A DNA stretch of 41,551 nt from Deltaproteobacteria bacterium RBG_16_64_85 (GTDB taxonomy: Bacteria; Desulfobacterota; Deferrimicrobia; Deferrimicrobiales; Deferrimicrobiaceae): positions 1 to 41,551 of the forward strand of contig MGQW01000013.1 of the NCBI GenBank assembly GCA_001798885.1. Reading direction: 5' to 3'. The notes under the pieces were generated by a model. The model searched no databases. It saw only the letters and a list, made by a program, of their open reading frames with translations, and was not told the origin of the DNA. Positions 1-7,600 of this stretch are shown here, in pieces. Every line of letters begins with the position of its first letter. Position 1 is the first letter of the stretch. A program made the translations under genes and the position numbers.

Positions 1-544
1 GGCCGACCTTGACCGCGAGCGGGTTGTCCAGCAAGGCGCTATCCGCCGGGCCGCCGTCGCCGGTGTCGCCCGAGGTGCCGGCGCCGGAAGCGGGAGCGGC
101 GCCGCAGACGCGGACGATCGTCCCCTTGTCGTACATGGCGACCGGGACCTCTTTGCGCTCGCCGGCGGAGAGCGTGATCCCATGGGTCCAGCCCCGCCCG
201 AGGAGGGTTGCCGCGGTGTTGTCGAACTCGTCCACCTCGACGGCGATCTTCGTTCCCGGCGGGATTCCCGTGATCTCTCCCCTGCCCGCCGACCGGTCGA
301 ACCAGGCCTCGATGGGCACCGCGATGTGCGGCGCGAGGACCCGGATCAGGATGCGATTGCCGGGTAACTTCGAGTAGCGGGGCAGCACCGTCCCGGCCGG
401 GGAATCGGCGGCGGGCGCCAACGCGGCGTTGTCCCCGGGAAAGGTCAGCCTGATCGAAAGGGTCCCGTCGCCGACGACCGAGCAGGCGGAAAGGAACAGG
501 GGGAAAAGAAGCGTAAGGAGGAGCCGCGGACCTCGGACGGGCAA
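1..544 (-). CDS. NHL-repeat lipoprotein (3' end beyond window)
   Basis: About 181 residues are visible and the frame stays open to the window edge. A hydrophobic leader ends in a lipobox (LFLSAC), so the product is probably a lipoprotein. A domain of about 120 residues follows, likely a beta-sandwich and not recognised. The visible part ends in GDTGDGGPADSALLDNP, the typical opening of an NHL beta-propeller blade. The start is TTG at 544: an in-frame TGA lies just upstream and no ATG or GTG is available. It begins 4 nt after the upstream TolC-type gene stops, so the two are probably co-transcribed. Such secreted NHL proteins usually act in binding or surface scaffolding; the ligand cannot be told. 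A second NHL lipoprotein lies at 31527-33605. Confidence 0.75.
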   Translation of the reverse strand, partial: MPVRGPRLLLTLLFPLFLSACSVVGDGTLSIRLTFPGDNAALAPAADSPAGTVLPRYSKLPGNRILIRVLAPHIAVPIEAWFDRSAGRGEITGIPPGTKIAVEVDEFDNTAATLLGRGWTHGITLSAGERKEVPVAMYDKGTIVRVCGAAPASGAGTSGDTGDGGPADSALLDNPLAVKVG

Positions 545-548
545 GGTC

Positions 549-1904
549 TTACCGCCCGGCGACGATCAGCGGAGCGAGGAAATCCAGCAGCTCGCCCCGG
601 GCCGCCAGCAGCCGATAGCGTGCCTCGTGCAGGTCGTAGGCGGCGTTCTGCCGGTCGACCTTCGCGCGCGTCAGGAGCGTCTGCGCGTCCAGCACCTCGG
701 TGGAGATCGCCAGCCCTTCCTTGTACCGGTCGTTCTGGATGCGCAGGTTCTCCTCGGCGCGGGCGACGGCCACCTCGGCCACCGCCTTTCTCTTTTCGGC
801 TTCAGTAACGAACAGGTGGGATGCCTTGACCTCCAGGGCGATCTCGTCCTGCAGCTTGCCGAGCGTCTCTTTTCGCCGGTCGACGGTCAGCCGCGCCTGG
901 CGGAGCGACGCCTCGTCGGCGAAGCCGGAGAAGAGGTTCACCTTCCCGCCGAGGAGGATCGAAAAGACGCTTTTATGCGGATTCAGCTCGTTCGTCTCGT
1001 AGGAATAGCCGCCCTGCCCGAAGAAGGTGGGGGCGAACTCCGTCCGGGCGGCGCTGACGGCGGCCTCCCCCTCCCGGATCACGGCGCCTTGCGCATGCAG
1101 CTCGTTGCGCTTCTCGAGGGCCGCGCGAAGGCTCTCGGAAAGCGGCGGCGCCCCTTCCGGCGGGACCGGGAAAGGGCCGGGGGCGGGCGTCAGGGACCGG
1201 TCGCCCGGATAGCCCATCCGCAGTGCCAGCCGGGAGCGGGAAAGCTCCACCTGGTTCTCGGCGATGATGAGGGCGGATTCGGCGTTGGCGACCTGGACGT
1301 CGGCGGCGAGCACGTCGTTCTTGGCCACGACCCCGAATTCGTACTGGTCCCCCGCCACCCGCCGGTGGTCCTTGGCCGTGGCGAGTGACTCCTCGGCGAC
1401 CTGCCGGAGCTCATCGGCGCGCTTGGCGGAAAGAAAAGCCGAAATCACGTCGAGCGCCTGCCGCTCCCTTGCGAGCCCTTCCTGCCGCACCGCGTTGTCG
1501 GTCCGCGCTTCGGCCTGGTCCACGCGGGACCGGATCCTTCCGAAGTCGTAGATCGTCTGCTCGGCGGTGAGCCTCGCGCGCCAGATATTCTTGTCCGCGG
1601 TCTGTATCGCACTCCCCAGGATGAAAGCCGACGGAGGTTCCGACAGGGCGGTGTAATCGCCGCTCGCGTCCAGCCGGGGAAGCCGCCTCGCGGCGGCGAC
1701 GGTCCTGCCCTCCGTCGTGATGCGGACGTCCTGCGCCGCCAGCCGCACTTCCCGCGCGTTCGAAAGCGCTGTCCGGACCGCCTCCTCGAAGGAAACCATC
1801 GGCGACGCGGCGGCGTTGTCCTGCCCCTGCGCGCCGGACAACGCAGGGAAAGAGAACACCAGAAGCATGACAACGCCAAACAGGGAAACAGGTCGGGAAT
1901 ACAT
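549..1904 (-). CDS. TolC family outer-membrane efflux protein
   Basis: A 451-residue outer-membrane channel subunit of the TolC family, which forms trimers spanning the outer membrane and periplasm for tripartite efflux. A signal peptide covers about residues 1-25 (hydrophobic run then ALSGAQG). Two long helical OEP repeats follow, rich in Ala, Arg and Glu, with the typical segments AARRLPRLDASGDY near residue 70 and YDLHEARYRLLAARGELL near the C-terminus. Length is normal for the family. No RND pump or adaptor gene is adjacent; the only neighbour on the same strand is the NHL lipoprotein 4 nt downstream, so its pump is encoded elsewhere. The Shine-Dalgarno site before the ATG is weak. It is a paralogue of the TolC protein at 23828-25285, not a close duplicate. 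Confidence 0.9.
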   Translation of the reverse strand: MYSRPVSLFGVVMLLVFSFPALSGAQGQDNAAASPMVSFEEAVRTALSNAREVRLAAQDVRITTEGRTVAAARRLPRLDASGDYTALSEPPSAFILGSAIQTADKNIWRARLTAEQTIYDFGRIRSRVDQAEARTDNAVRQEGLARERQALDVISAFLSAKRADELRQVAEESLATAKDHRRVAGDQYEFGVVAKNDVLAADVQVANAESALIIAENQVELSRSRLALRMGYPGDRSLTPAPGPFPVPPEGAPPLSESLRAALEKRNELHAQGAVIREGEAAVSAARTEFAPTFFGQGGYSYETNELNPHKSVFSILLGGKVNLFSGFADEASLRQARLTVDRRKETLGKLQDEIALEVKASHLFVTEAEKRKAVAEVAVARAEENLRIQNDRYKEGLAISTEVLDAQTLLTRAKVDRQNAAYDLHEARYRLLAARGELLDFLAPLIVAGR

Positions 1905-1955
1905 GCGGAATAGGATATTCAGAACAGACAGAGAAGGAAAGGGGGAATGCTGGGC

Positions 1956-2001
1956 GGGGACACTCCTCGCGATATCAGGCGCAAAGATCAGGAATGTCCC
2001 C
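1956..2001. repeat. REP-like inverted repeat
   Basis: GGGGACACTCCT (1956-1967) and AGGAATGTCCCC (1990-2001) are inverted 12-mers that match at 11 of 12 positions, separated by 22 bp. GGGGAC...GTCCCC ends are typical of intergenic REP-type palindromes mobilised by Y1 (RAYT) transposases. That family assignment is inference. It lies between glnA and the tolC-like gene. Confidence 0.45.
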
Positions 2002-2006
2002 GGTGG

Positions 2007-2026
2007 GGGGCCCCAAAAGGGGCCCC
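2007..2026 (-). terminator. Possible GC-rich hairpin after glnA
   Basis: An 8-bp perfect stem, GGGGCCCC, with an AAAA (plus-strand) loop lies 35 bp past the glnA stop. No clear U-tract follows on the minus strand, so it may be a transcription barrier, an RNA 3'-end stabiliser or part of the neighbouring REP-like repeat instead of a classical terminator. Confidence 0.4.
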
Positions 2027-2061
2027 GGCCGTTTCGTCCGCTGAGGAGGGAGGGGTGGAAC

Positions 2062-3474
2062 TCAGCAGTCGAAGTAGAGGAAGAACTCGTGCGGCGTCGG
2101 CCGCATCTTGACGGGGTTGACCTCGGCGTCGATCTTGTACTCGATCCACTTCTCGATGACGTCCGACGTGAAGACGTCGCCCTTGAGCAGGAAGTCGTGA
2201 TCGTTCTCCAGGGCCTTCAGCGACTCCTCCAGCGAGCCCGGCGTGGTCGGGACGTTGGCCAGCTCCTCGGGGGAGAGGGCGTAGATGTCCTTGTCGAGCG
2301 GCTCGCCCGGGTGGATCTTTTTCTGGATGCCGTCCAATCCCGCCATCAGCATCGCCGCGAATGCGATGTAGCCGTTGCAGGACGGGTCGGGGGTCCGGAA
2401 CTCCGCCCGCTTCGCCTTCGGCGACGGCGAGTACATCGGGATCCGGATCGCCGCGGAGCGGTTCCGGCTCGAGTACGCCAGGTTCACCGGGGCCTCGAAG
2501 CCGGGGACCAGCCGCTTGTAGGAGTTCATCGTGGGATTGGAGAAGGCGCAGATCGCCGAGGCGTGCTTGAGGAGCCCGCCGATGTAGAAGAGCGCCATCT
2601 TGGAGAGCCCGCCGTACTCCTCGCCCGCGAAGAGCGGCTTGCCGCCCTTCCACAGCGACTGGTGAGTGTGCATCCCGCTTCCGTTGTCCGCGTAGAGCGG
2701 CTTCGGCATGAAGGTGACGGTCTTCCCGAACTTCCGGGCGACGTTCTTGCAGATGTACTTGTACCACTGCAGCGCGTCGGCGATCTTGACCAGCGTGTCG
2801 AACCGCAGGTCGATCTCCGCCTGCCCCGCCGTGGCGACTTCATGGTGCTGCGCCTCGATCTTCAGGCCTACCGACTCCATCACGCGGACCATCTCGTCGC
2901 GCAGGTCGTGCAGGGAGTCGGTGGGGGGAACGGGGAAATACCCTTCCTTGTGGCGCGGCTTGTAGCCGAGGTTCGGGTCCTCTTCCCGGCCCGAGTTCCA
3001 GATGCCCTCCTCGGAGTCGATGTAGAAGTAGCCGTAGTTGGACGCGGTGGCGTACCGGATGTCGTCGAAGATGAAGAACTCGGCCTCGGGCCCGAAGAAC
3101 GCCTGGTCGGCGATGCCGGTGGACTTGAGATACGCCTCGGCCTTCCGGGCGATGTTCCGCGGGTCGCGGGTGTAGTTTTCCTTGGTGATCGGGTCGACGA
3201 TATTGCAGATGAGGGACAGGGTCGGCCGCGTGATGAAGGGGTCGATCACGGCGGTTCCCGCCTCGGGGATGACCAGCATGTCCGACGCGTGGATCGGCTG
3301 CCAGCCGCGGATGCTCGAGCCGTCGAAACCGAACCCCTCCTCGAAGCTGTCGTCCTTCAGCTCGTAGATCGGCACGGCGAAGTGCTGCCAGGTGCCGATG
3401 AAGTCCATGAACTTCAGGTCGACCATCTCGATCTTCTTGCTCTTGATGAACTCCAGCACTTCCTTCGGGGTCAT
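2062..3474 (-). CDS. glnA: Type I glutamine synthetase
   Basis: Glutamine synthetase makes glutamine from glutamate, ammonia and ATP; type I enzymes are cytoplasmic dodecamers. The 470-residue length is typical. Visible family segments include [13 protein letters not shown] (beta-grasp N-terminus), [11 protein letters not shown], the ATP/metal site region [18 protein letters not shown] and the NRSAAIRIP loop. [11 protein letters not shown] near residue 398 places a tyrosine at the GS-I-beta adenylylation site, so control by an adenylyltransferase (GlnE) is likely. It starts at an ATG behind AAGGAGGGA. The PII gene ends 40 nt upstream on the same strand, and the pair is expected to share the sigma-54 promoter at 3881-3897. 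Confidence 0.98.
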   Translation of the reverse strand: MTPKEVLEFIKSKKIEMVDLKFMDFIGTWQHFAVPIYELKDDSFEEGFGFDGSSIRGWQPIHASDMLVIPEAGTAVIDPFITRPTLSLICNIVDPITKENYTRDPRNIARKAEAYLKSTGIADQAFFGPEAEFFIFDDIRYATASNYGYFYIDSEEGIWNSGREEDPNLGYKPRHKEGYFPVPPTDSLHDLRDEMVRVMESVGLKIEAQHHEVATAGQAEIDLRFDTLVKIADALQWYKYICKNVARKFGKTVTFMPKPLYADNGSGMHTHQSLWKGGKPLFAGEEYGGLSKMALFYIGGLLKHASAICAFSNPTMNSYKRLVPGFEAPVNLAYSSRNRSAAIRIPMYSPSPKAKRAEFRTPDPSCNGYIAFAAMLMAGLDGIQKKIHPGEPLDKDIYALSPEELANVPTTPGSLEESLKALENDHDFLLKGDVFTSDVIEKWIEYKIDAEVNPVKMRPTPHEFFLYFDC

Positions 3475-3514
3475 GTCTCCCTCCTTGGGGTTGTTCAGGG
3501 TGTTGCGAACCGGT

Positions 3515-3856
<342 letters not shown>

Positions 3857-3880
3857 TCACCTCCTCGGTCGATGGATAGG

Positions 3881-3897
3881 AGCAACGGCCGTACCAA
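3881..3897 (-). promoter_or_regulatory. Sigma-54 promoter of glnB-glnA
   Basis: On the minus strand TTGGTACGGCCGTTGCT matches the -24/-12 consensus YTGGCACGrNNNTTGCW at every fixed position except one (T for C in GGCAC). The GG and GC dinucleotides are correctly spaced. Transcription would start near 3872, giving a leader of about 19 nt that contains the glnB ribosome-binding site. No clear NtrC site was found further upstream. Confidence 0.85.
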
Positions 3898-4005
3898 ATC
3901 GGCCGCCACGTCGCATTTCTCCCGCCTGCGGCGGAAAACCCTCGTCGTTTCCGGATGATTCCCCGGAACGTCGCGGAGCAAGCGATGGCGTCCGGCCCGA
4001 GCCGG

Positions 4006-4014
4006 TGGTAGAAT
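4006..4014 (+). promoter_or_regulatory. Extended -10 element before the 4069 operon
   Basis: TGGTAGAAT fits an extended -10 (TGn-TANAAT) with no recognisable -35. It lies 54 bp before the GTG at 4069 and would give a leader of about 48 nt carrying AAAGGAGGA. It is the best promoter candidate for the 4069-6153 plus-strand genes. Confidence 0.4.
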
Positions 4015-4068
4015 GTCTGCTCAATCGGTAATCAGTAGGTGCCTCTTTTTTGGGCAAAGGAGGAGACC

Positions 4069-4788
4069 GTGGCCGCCGGCCTTCTGGAGGAGTTCCGGGC
4101 GGAAGTGGAGAAGATCTTCCGGGAGGAGCTCGTTTCCCTCACCGTCTACGGCAGTCATGCGGCGGACGAGCCGGAAGGCCGGGGCGGCGACGTCTCGGTC
4201 CTGATCGTCGTCCGCGCGCTCCGCAGGGAGGCGCTTTCGGCCTACCGGAGCATCGCGCACCGGTACGCCCGCCGGGGGATCCCCGCCCCTCCGATTTTCA
4301 CCGAAGCGTTCTTGAGGAATTCGTCCGACGTCTTCCCGCTGGAGTTCCTCGGGATGTCGGAGCGGCGCCGCGTGATCGCCGGGAAGGACATCGTGCCCGA
4401 ACTGGACATCACCAAGGAAAACCTGCGGCACCAGGTGGAGTTCGAGCTGAAGGGGAAACTGCTCTCGATCCGACGGATGTACCTGGGGTCGTTCGGGAAC
4501 AAGGAGCTGGTCGGCCTCCTGCGGGACACGGTGGGCCCGATCGTGTCCGTGGCGCGGGGGCTGCTCCTTCTTTCGGACCGGGAGGCGCCCCACGGAAAGA
4601 CGGAAATCCTCGACGCGATCGAGAAGCATTTCGGCCTTGCCCTGCCCTCCGTCCGGGAAGCGCTCGCAGCCAGGCGCGGGGAGAAGATCCCGCTCACGCG
4701 GGCCGAGGAGCTCTTCTTCGCGTACCAGGATGAGGTGGAGCGGCTCTGCTCCCTGGCGGACTGCTACCGCGCGGAAGCCGCAAGGTAG
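4069..4788 (+). CDS. Nucleotidyltransferase-domain protein, unknown role
   Basis: I choose the GTG at 4069 because AAAGGAGGA sits 5 nt before it; an in-frame GTG at 4039 has no such site. The 239-residue product opens with a helix and then LTVYGSHA...GGDVSVLIV, the GS-x(n)-D-x-S/D strand-turn of minimal nucleotidyltransferases. The second acidic position of the usual DxD is Ser (DVS), so catalysis is uncertain. The remaining ~140 residues are helical with no domain I recognise. The stop abuts the ATG of the TPM protein, so they are probably co-expressed with lemA. The substrate is unknown; a degenerate antitoxin-like fold or a regulator are alternatives. Confidence 0.7.
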   Translation: MAAGLLEEFRAEVEKIFREELVSLTVYGSHAADEPEGRGGDVSVLIVVRALRREALSAYRSIAHRYARRGIPAPPIFTEAFLRNSSDVFPLEFLGMSERRRVIAGKDIVPELDITKENLRHQVEFELKGKLLSIRRMYLGSFGNKELVGLLRDTVGPIVSVARGLLLLSDREAPHGKTEILDAIEKHFGLALPSVREALAARRGEKIPLTRAEELFFAYQDEVERLCSLADCYRAEAAR

Positions 4789-5541
4789 ATGTCCTCCCTC
4801 AAGTCACGCGCGGCATCGATCGCTCTCCTTCTGTTTCTTGCCGCGCCAGCAATCTGCGCCGCCCAGGAACCGGCGATCCCGAAGCCGGCCGGTTACGTCA
4901 GCGATACGGCCGGCATCATGGGCGAGTGGGCCGCGAAGACCGATAATCTGTGCCGGGAGATCGAGCGGCAGACGGCCTCCGAGGTGGCGGTGCTGACCGT
5001 GAAGAGCACGGCCCCGCTCGACGCGCAGCCGTACGCACAGCAGGTCTTCGACCGCTGGAAGATCGGGAAGAAGGGAAAGGACAACGGCATCCTGATCCTG
5101 GTGGCGGCCGACGACCGGAAGATGTGGATCACCACCGGGTACGGCGTGGAAAGCGTTCTGCCCGACGGCAAGGTCGGGGAGATCCGCGACCGGATCCTGC
5201 GTCCCCTGTTCCGGCAGGGGCGCTACGGCGAGGGGATCTATCTGGGCGTCAACGCCGTCGGCAGCGTCCTCGCCGGCGGAAAAATGGAAACGCCGAAGGG
5301 AGTTGCGCGGAAGAACAGCGGCATCCCGCTTCCGATCCTGCTCCTCCTCCTGCTTGTGGCGGTTCCGTTTCTCATCCTCCGCTCGATCCTGGCGGGCCCG
5401 TTCGGGGCCTACCGCCGGGGCGGAGGAGGGGGATGGTACGTCGGAGGCGGAGGATTCGGGGGCGGCGGTTTCGGCGGAGGTGGGTTCGGCGGTTTCGGCG
5501 GAGGCTTCTCGGGCGGGGGCGGCGCCGGCGGGGGCTGGTAG
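4789..5541 (+). CDS. TPM-domain (YgcG family) membrane protein
   Basis: A 250-residue protein with signal peptide (residues about 1-25, cleaved after AICAAQ), a TPM domain (about 30-160, with GYVSDTAGIM and DNGILILVAADDRKMWITTGYG), one transmembrane helix (about 184-203, PLPILLLLLLVAVPFLIL) and a C-terminal tail made almost only of Gly with Phe/Trp (GGGGFGGGGFGG). TPM domains are found in photosystem II repair proteins and in bacterial envelope proteins. The domain should face the periplasm and the Gly-rich tail the cytoplasm. It starts directly after the previous stop codon. Together with lemA downstream it forms the common TPM-LemA pair, whose function is still poorly defined. Confidence 0.9.
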   Translation: MSSLKSRAASIALLLFLAAPAICAAQEPAIPKPAGYVSDTAGIMGEWAAKTDNLCREIERQTASEVAVLTVKSTAPLDAQPYAQQVFDRWKIGKKGKDNGILILVAADDRKMWITTGYGVESVLPDGKVGEIRDRILRPLFRQGRYGEGIYLGVNAVGSVLAGGKMETPKGVARKNSGIPLPILLLLLLVAVPFLILRSILAGPFGAYRRGGGGGWYVGGGGFGGGGFGGGGFGGFGGGFSGGGGAGGGW

Positions 5542-5589
5542 ACTTCGGAAAATCAAGCGACGCGGAACGAATACGAACGGAGGGAAACG

Positions 5590-6153
5590 ATGAGCAAGAA
5601 GATCTGGATCGTGGTGGCGGTCGTGGCCGCCCTCCTGGTGTTCCAGGGGGTCGGCGCCTACAACGGCATCGTCCGGAAGGACGTGGCGGTGAACGAGAAG
5701 TGGGGACAGGTCCAGAACGTGCTCCAGCGCCGGGGCGACCTCATTCCCAACCTCGTACAATCGGTGAAGGGGTACGCCGCGCACGAAAAGGAGGTTTTCG
5801 AGTACGTGGCGGCCGCCCGCGCGAAGCTGGCGGGGGCCAGGACCCCGGAGGACGTGATGAAGGCCAACGCGGAGGTCTCCTCCGCCCTCTCCCGCCTTCT
5901 GGTCGTGGTGGAAAACTACCCGCTGCTCAAGGCGGATCAGACGTTCATCCGCCTGATGGACGAGCTCGCGGGCACGGAGAACCGGATCTCCGTGGAGAGG
6001 ATGCGGTACAACACGGCGGTCGGGGATTTCAATACCGACATCCGGGTCTTCCCGAACAGCGTGGTCGCCGGGGTGGCCGGGTTCCGGACGAAGCCGTTCT
6101 TCGAGGCGGAAGGCAAGGCGAAGGAAGTCCCGAAGGTCGATTTCGGCAAATAA
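5590..6153 (+). CDS. lemA: LemA family protein
   Basis: A 187-residue LemA family protein. An N-terminal transmembrane helix (about 4-24) is followed by the family signature around residues 35-60 (NEKWGQVQNVLQRRGDLIPN). A long helical region follows with NRISVERMRYNTAVGDFN and the C-terminal PFFEAEGKAKEVPKVDF typical of the family. ATG is preceded by GGAGGG at good spacing. It lies 48 bp after the TPM gene and is probably in the same operon. LemA proteins are coiled, membrane-anchored proteins of unclear biochemical role, repeatedly linked to TPM proteins. Confidence 0.95.
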   Translation: MSKKIWIVVAVVAALLVFQGVGAYNGIVRKDVAVNEKWGQVQNVLQRRGDLIPNLVQSVKGYAAHEKEVFEYVAAARAKLAGARTPEDVMKANAEVSSALSRLLVVVENYPLLKADQTFIRLMDELAGTENRISVERMRYNTAVGDFNTDIRVFPNSVVAGVAGFRTKPFFEAEGKAKEVPKVDFGK

Positions 6154-6208
6154 CTTACCTCGGGGACGTTCTTAAACTTTTTAATATTCCCGGCGGGGTT
6201 ACTTCTCG

Positions 6209-6721
6209 ATGGGGCACCTGATCGTGGACGGGTACAATCTCGTACGCTCCGGGGCACTTCCCTTGGAGGGGGAACCCGGAAGCGCCGAAGAGCGGGGCGC
6301 GCTCTGCTCGCTCCTCTCGGCGTACGCAAGGAAGAAAGGGCTCCGCCTGACGGTCGTCTTCGACGGGCGCGGATCCGGGAGCCCGAAACGGACCCGCCAG
6401 GCGTTCAAGGGAGGAACCGCCGTCTACTCCTCCCGCGACGAGACCGCGGACGAAGTCATCCGCGACCTTGCCCGGGGCGCCCCCGCGGGAACGATCGCAA
6501 TCACTTCCGACCGCGGGCTTGCGGGGACCCTTCCTTCCCGGAACATCGTCGTCATCTCCTGCGAGGAATTCGCTGCACGCCTCTTCGACAATTGGGTGGC
6601 GGAGATCAAGGGAGACCCCGAGGACGAGCCCCCCTCCGAAGGCGCGGACCGAAAGAAGGGCGAGGGGCACCGGCCGAAAAAGCGGGAACGAAAGAGGGAC
6701 CGCCTCCTGCGGAAGCTTTAA
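6209..6721 (+). CDS. NYN-domain protein (YacP/Rae1-like ribonuclease)
   Basis: A 170-residue protein whose first ~140 residues form a YacP-type NYN (PIN-like) domain. It shows LIVDGYNLVR at the N-terminus, VVFDGRG near residue 50, a DETADEVIRDL acidic helix, and TIAITSDRGLAG. These supply the conserved Asp residues of PIN nucleases, so metal-dependent RNA cleavage is likely. Bacillus Rae1 of this family cuts mRNA inside the ribosome. The C-terminal 35 residues are Lys/Arg-rich and may bind RNA. The start ATG follows a modest GGCGGGG. It lies 55 bp after lemA; that gap carries a GGGGACGTTCTT sequence resembling half of the REP-like repeat at 1956. Confidence 0.85.
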   Translation: MGHLIVDGYNLVRSGALPLEGEPGSAEERGALCSLLSAYARKKGLRLTVVFDGRGSGSPKRTRQAFKGGTAVYSSRDETADEVIRDLARGAPAGTIAITSDRGLAGTLPSRNIVVISCEEFAARLFDNWVAEIKGDPEDEPPSEGADRKKGEGHRPKKRERKRDRLLRKL

Positions 6722-6757
6722 ACAGGCGGAAGGCGCACCGCCTTCCAAGGGGGCAGG

Positions 6758-7384
6758 TTACGAGGCGGGCGGTTTCGGCTCGCCGAGCTTGTTCTCCTGA
6801 CCGGCCAGCAGGCGGTGGATGTTCTCCCGGTGGTTGTAGATCACCAGAAAAGCGATCAGAAGGGAAAGGGTGACGCAGGAGCGGGAGGGAGGCCCCAGCA
6901 GCGCCATCAGGATCGGCAGCGCCACCGCCGCGCAGAGGGACCCCAGGGAGACGTAACGCGTGAAGTAGACGACCAGAGCGAACAGGACGACGAGGATGAA
7001 CGTGGTGACGGAGGACAGGGACAGGATGACGCCCAGCGCCGTCGCCACTCCCTTCCCTCCCTTGAAGTGGAGGTAGATCGAGAAGACGTGCCCCAGGAAT
7101 GCGGCCCCGCCGACGAGCGAGAGCCAGAAGTAATCCTCGCCGATGAGCATATACGTCAGCACCATCGGGAAGGCTCCCTTCCCCGCGTCCAGCGCAAGCG
7201 TGAGGATCCCGGCCGCCTTCCCCGCGGTGCGCGCCACGTTGGTCGCGCCGATGTTCCCGGAGCCGGTTTCCCGGAGGTCCACGTTCCGGTCGAAAAGCTG
7301 CGCCACCAGGACCCCGAAGGGAACGGATCCCAGGAAGTAGCCGAACAGGACGAGCGACCCGCCTCGAATCCAGGAACCGTCCAT
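6758..7384 (-). CDS. plsY: Glycerol-3-phosphate acyltransferase PlsY
   Basis: PlsY acylates sn-glycerol-3-phosphate at position 1 from acyl-phosphate, the first step of phospholipid synthesis, in the inner membrane. The 208-residue protein has the expected multi-helix pattern and the conserved motifs SVPFGVLVAQ, LRETGSGNIGATNVART (motif 1), HFKGGKGVATALG (motif 2) and a third near IYNHRENIHRLLAG. The ATG is preceded by GGAGG. The malic enzyme gene lies upstream on the same strand, but the MITE-like element at 7413-7600 now separates them, ending 29 bp before this start codon. Transcription may therefore depend on read-through across the element or on a promoter within it. Confidence 0.97.
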   Translation of the reverse strand: MDGSWIRGGSLVLFGYFLGSVPFGVLVAQLFDRNVDLRETGSGNIGATNVARTAGKAAGILTLALDAGKGAFPMVLTYMLIGEDYFWLSLVGGAAFLGHVFSIYLHFKGGKGVATALGVILSLSSVTTFILVVLFALVVYFTRYVSLGSLCAAVALPILMALLGPPSRSCVTLSLLIAFLVIYNHRENIHRLLAGQENKLGEPKPPAS

Positions 7385-7412
7385 CCATCCTCCAAGGTGG
7401 CTGGAAGGGAAG

Positions 7413-7600
7413 CTAAGTGCTGCGCTTCATAATTACGGCGACGTATAGGATTTCGATACCGCACCGAGAGCGTCGATGCGCCGGCCCGGCAAGGCGCGCG
7501 ACTGAGGCGTACTGTTCAGTACGGCGCAAGGAGCGCAACGCAGCCGGGGCGGATGCAGCGGCGCTCGAATGCAGGCGTAATTGTGAAACGCAGCACTAAG
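7413..7600. mobile_element. MITE-like element with 5-bp target duplication
   Basis: The ends are TGCTGCGCTTCATAATTACG (7418-7437) and its inverted partner CGTAATTGTGAAACGCAGCA (7576-7595), 18 of 20 matching. Direct repeats CTAAG (7413-7417 and 7596-7600) flank them, as a transposase-made target duplication would. The 178-bp element has no coding potential; it holds a hairpin (CGTACTG-TT-CAGTACG, 7508-7523) and a G+C-rich core. This is a non-autonomous, MITE-type element; the helper transposase family is unknown. The right copy of the duplication contains the stop codon of the malic enzyme gene. Confidence 0.85.

Noticed and set aside
5420-5540. G-rich repeats in the TPM gene as a separate repeat element
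   Set aside because: They encode the Gly-rich tail that is normal for this family.
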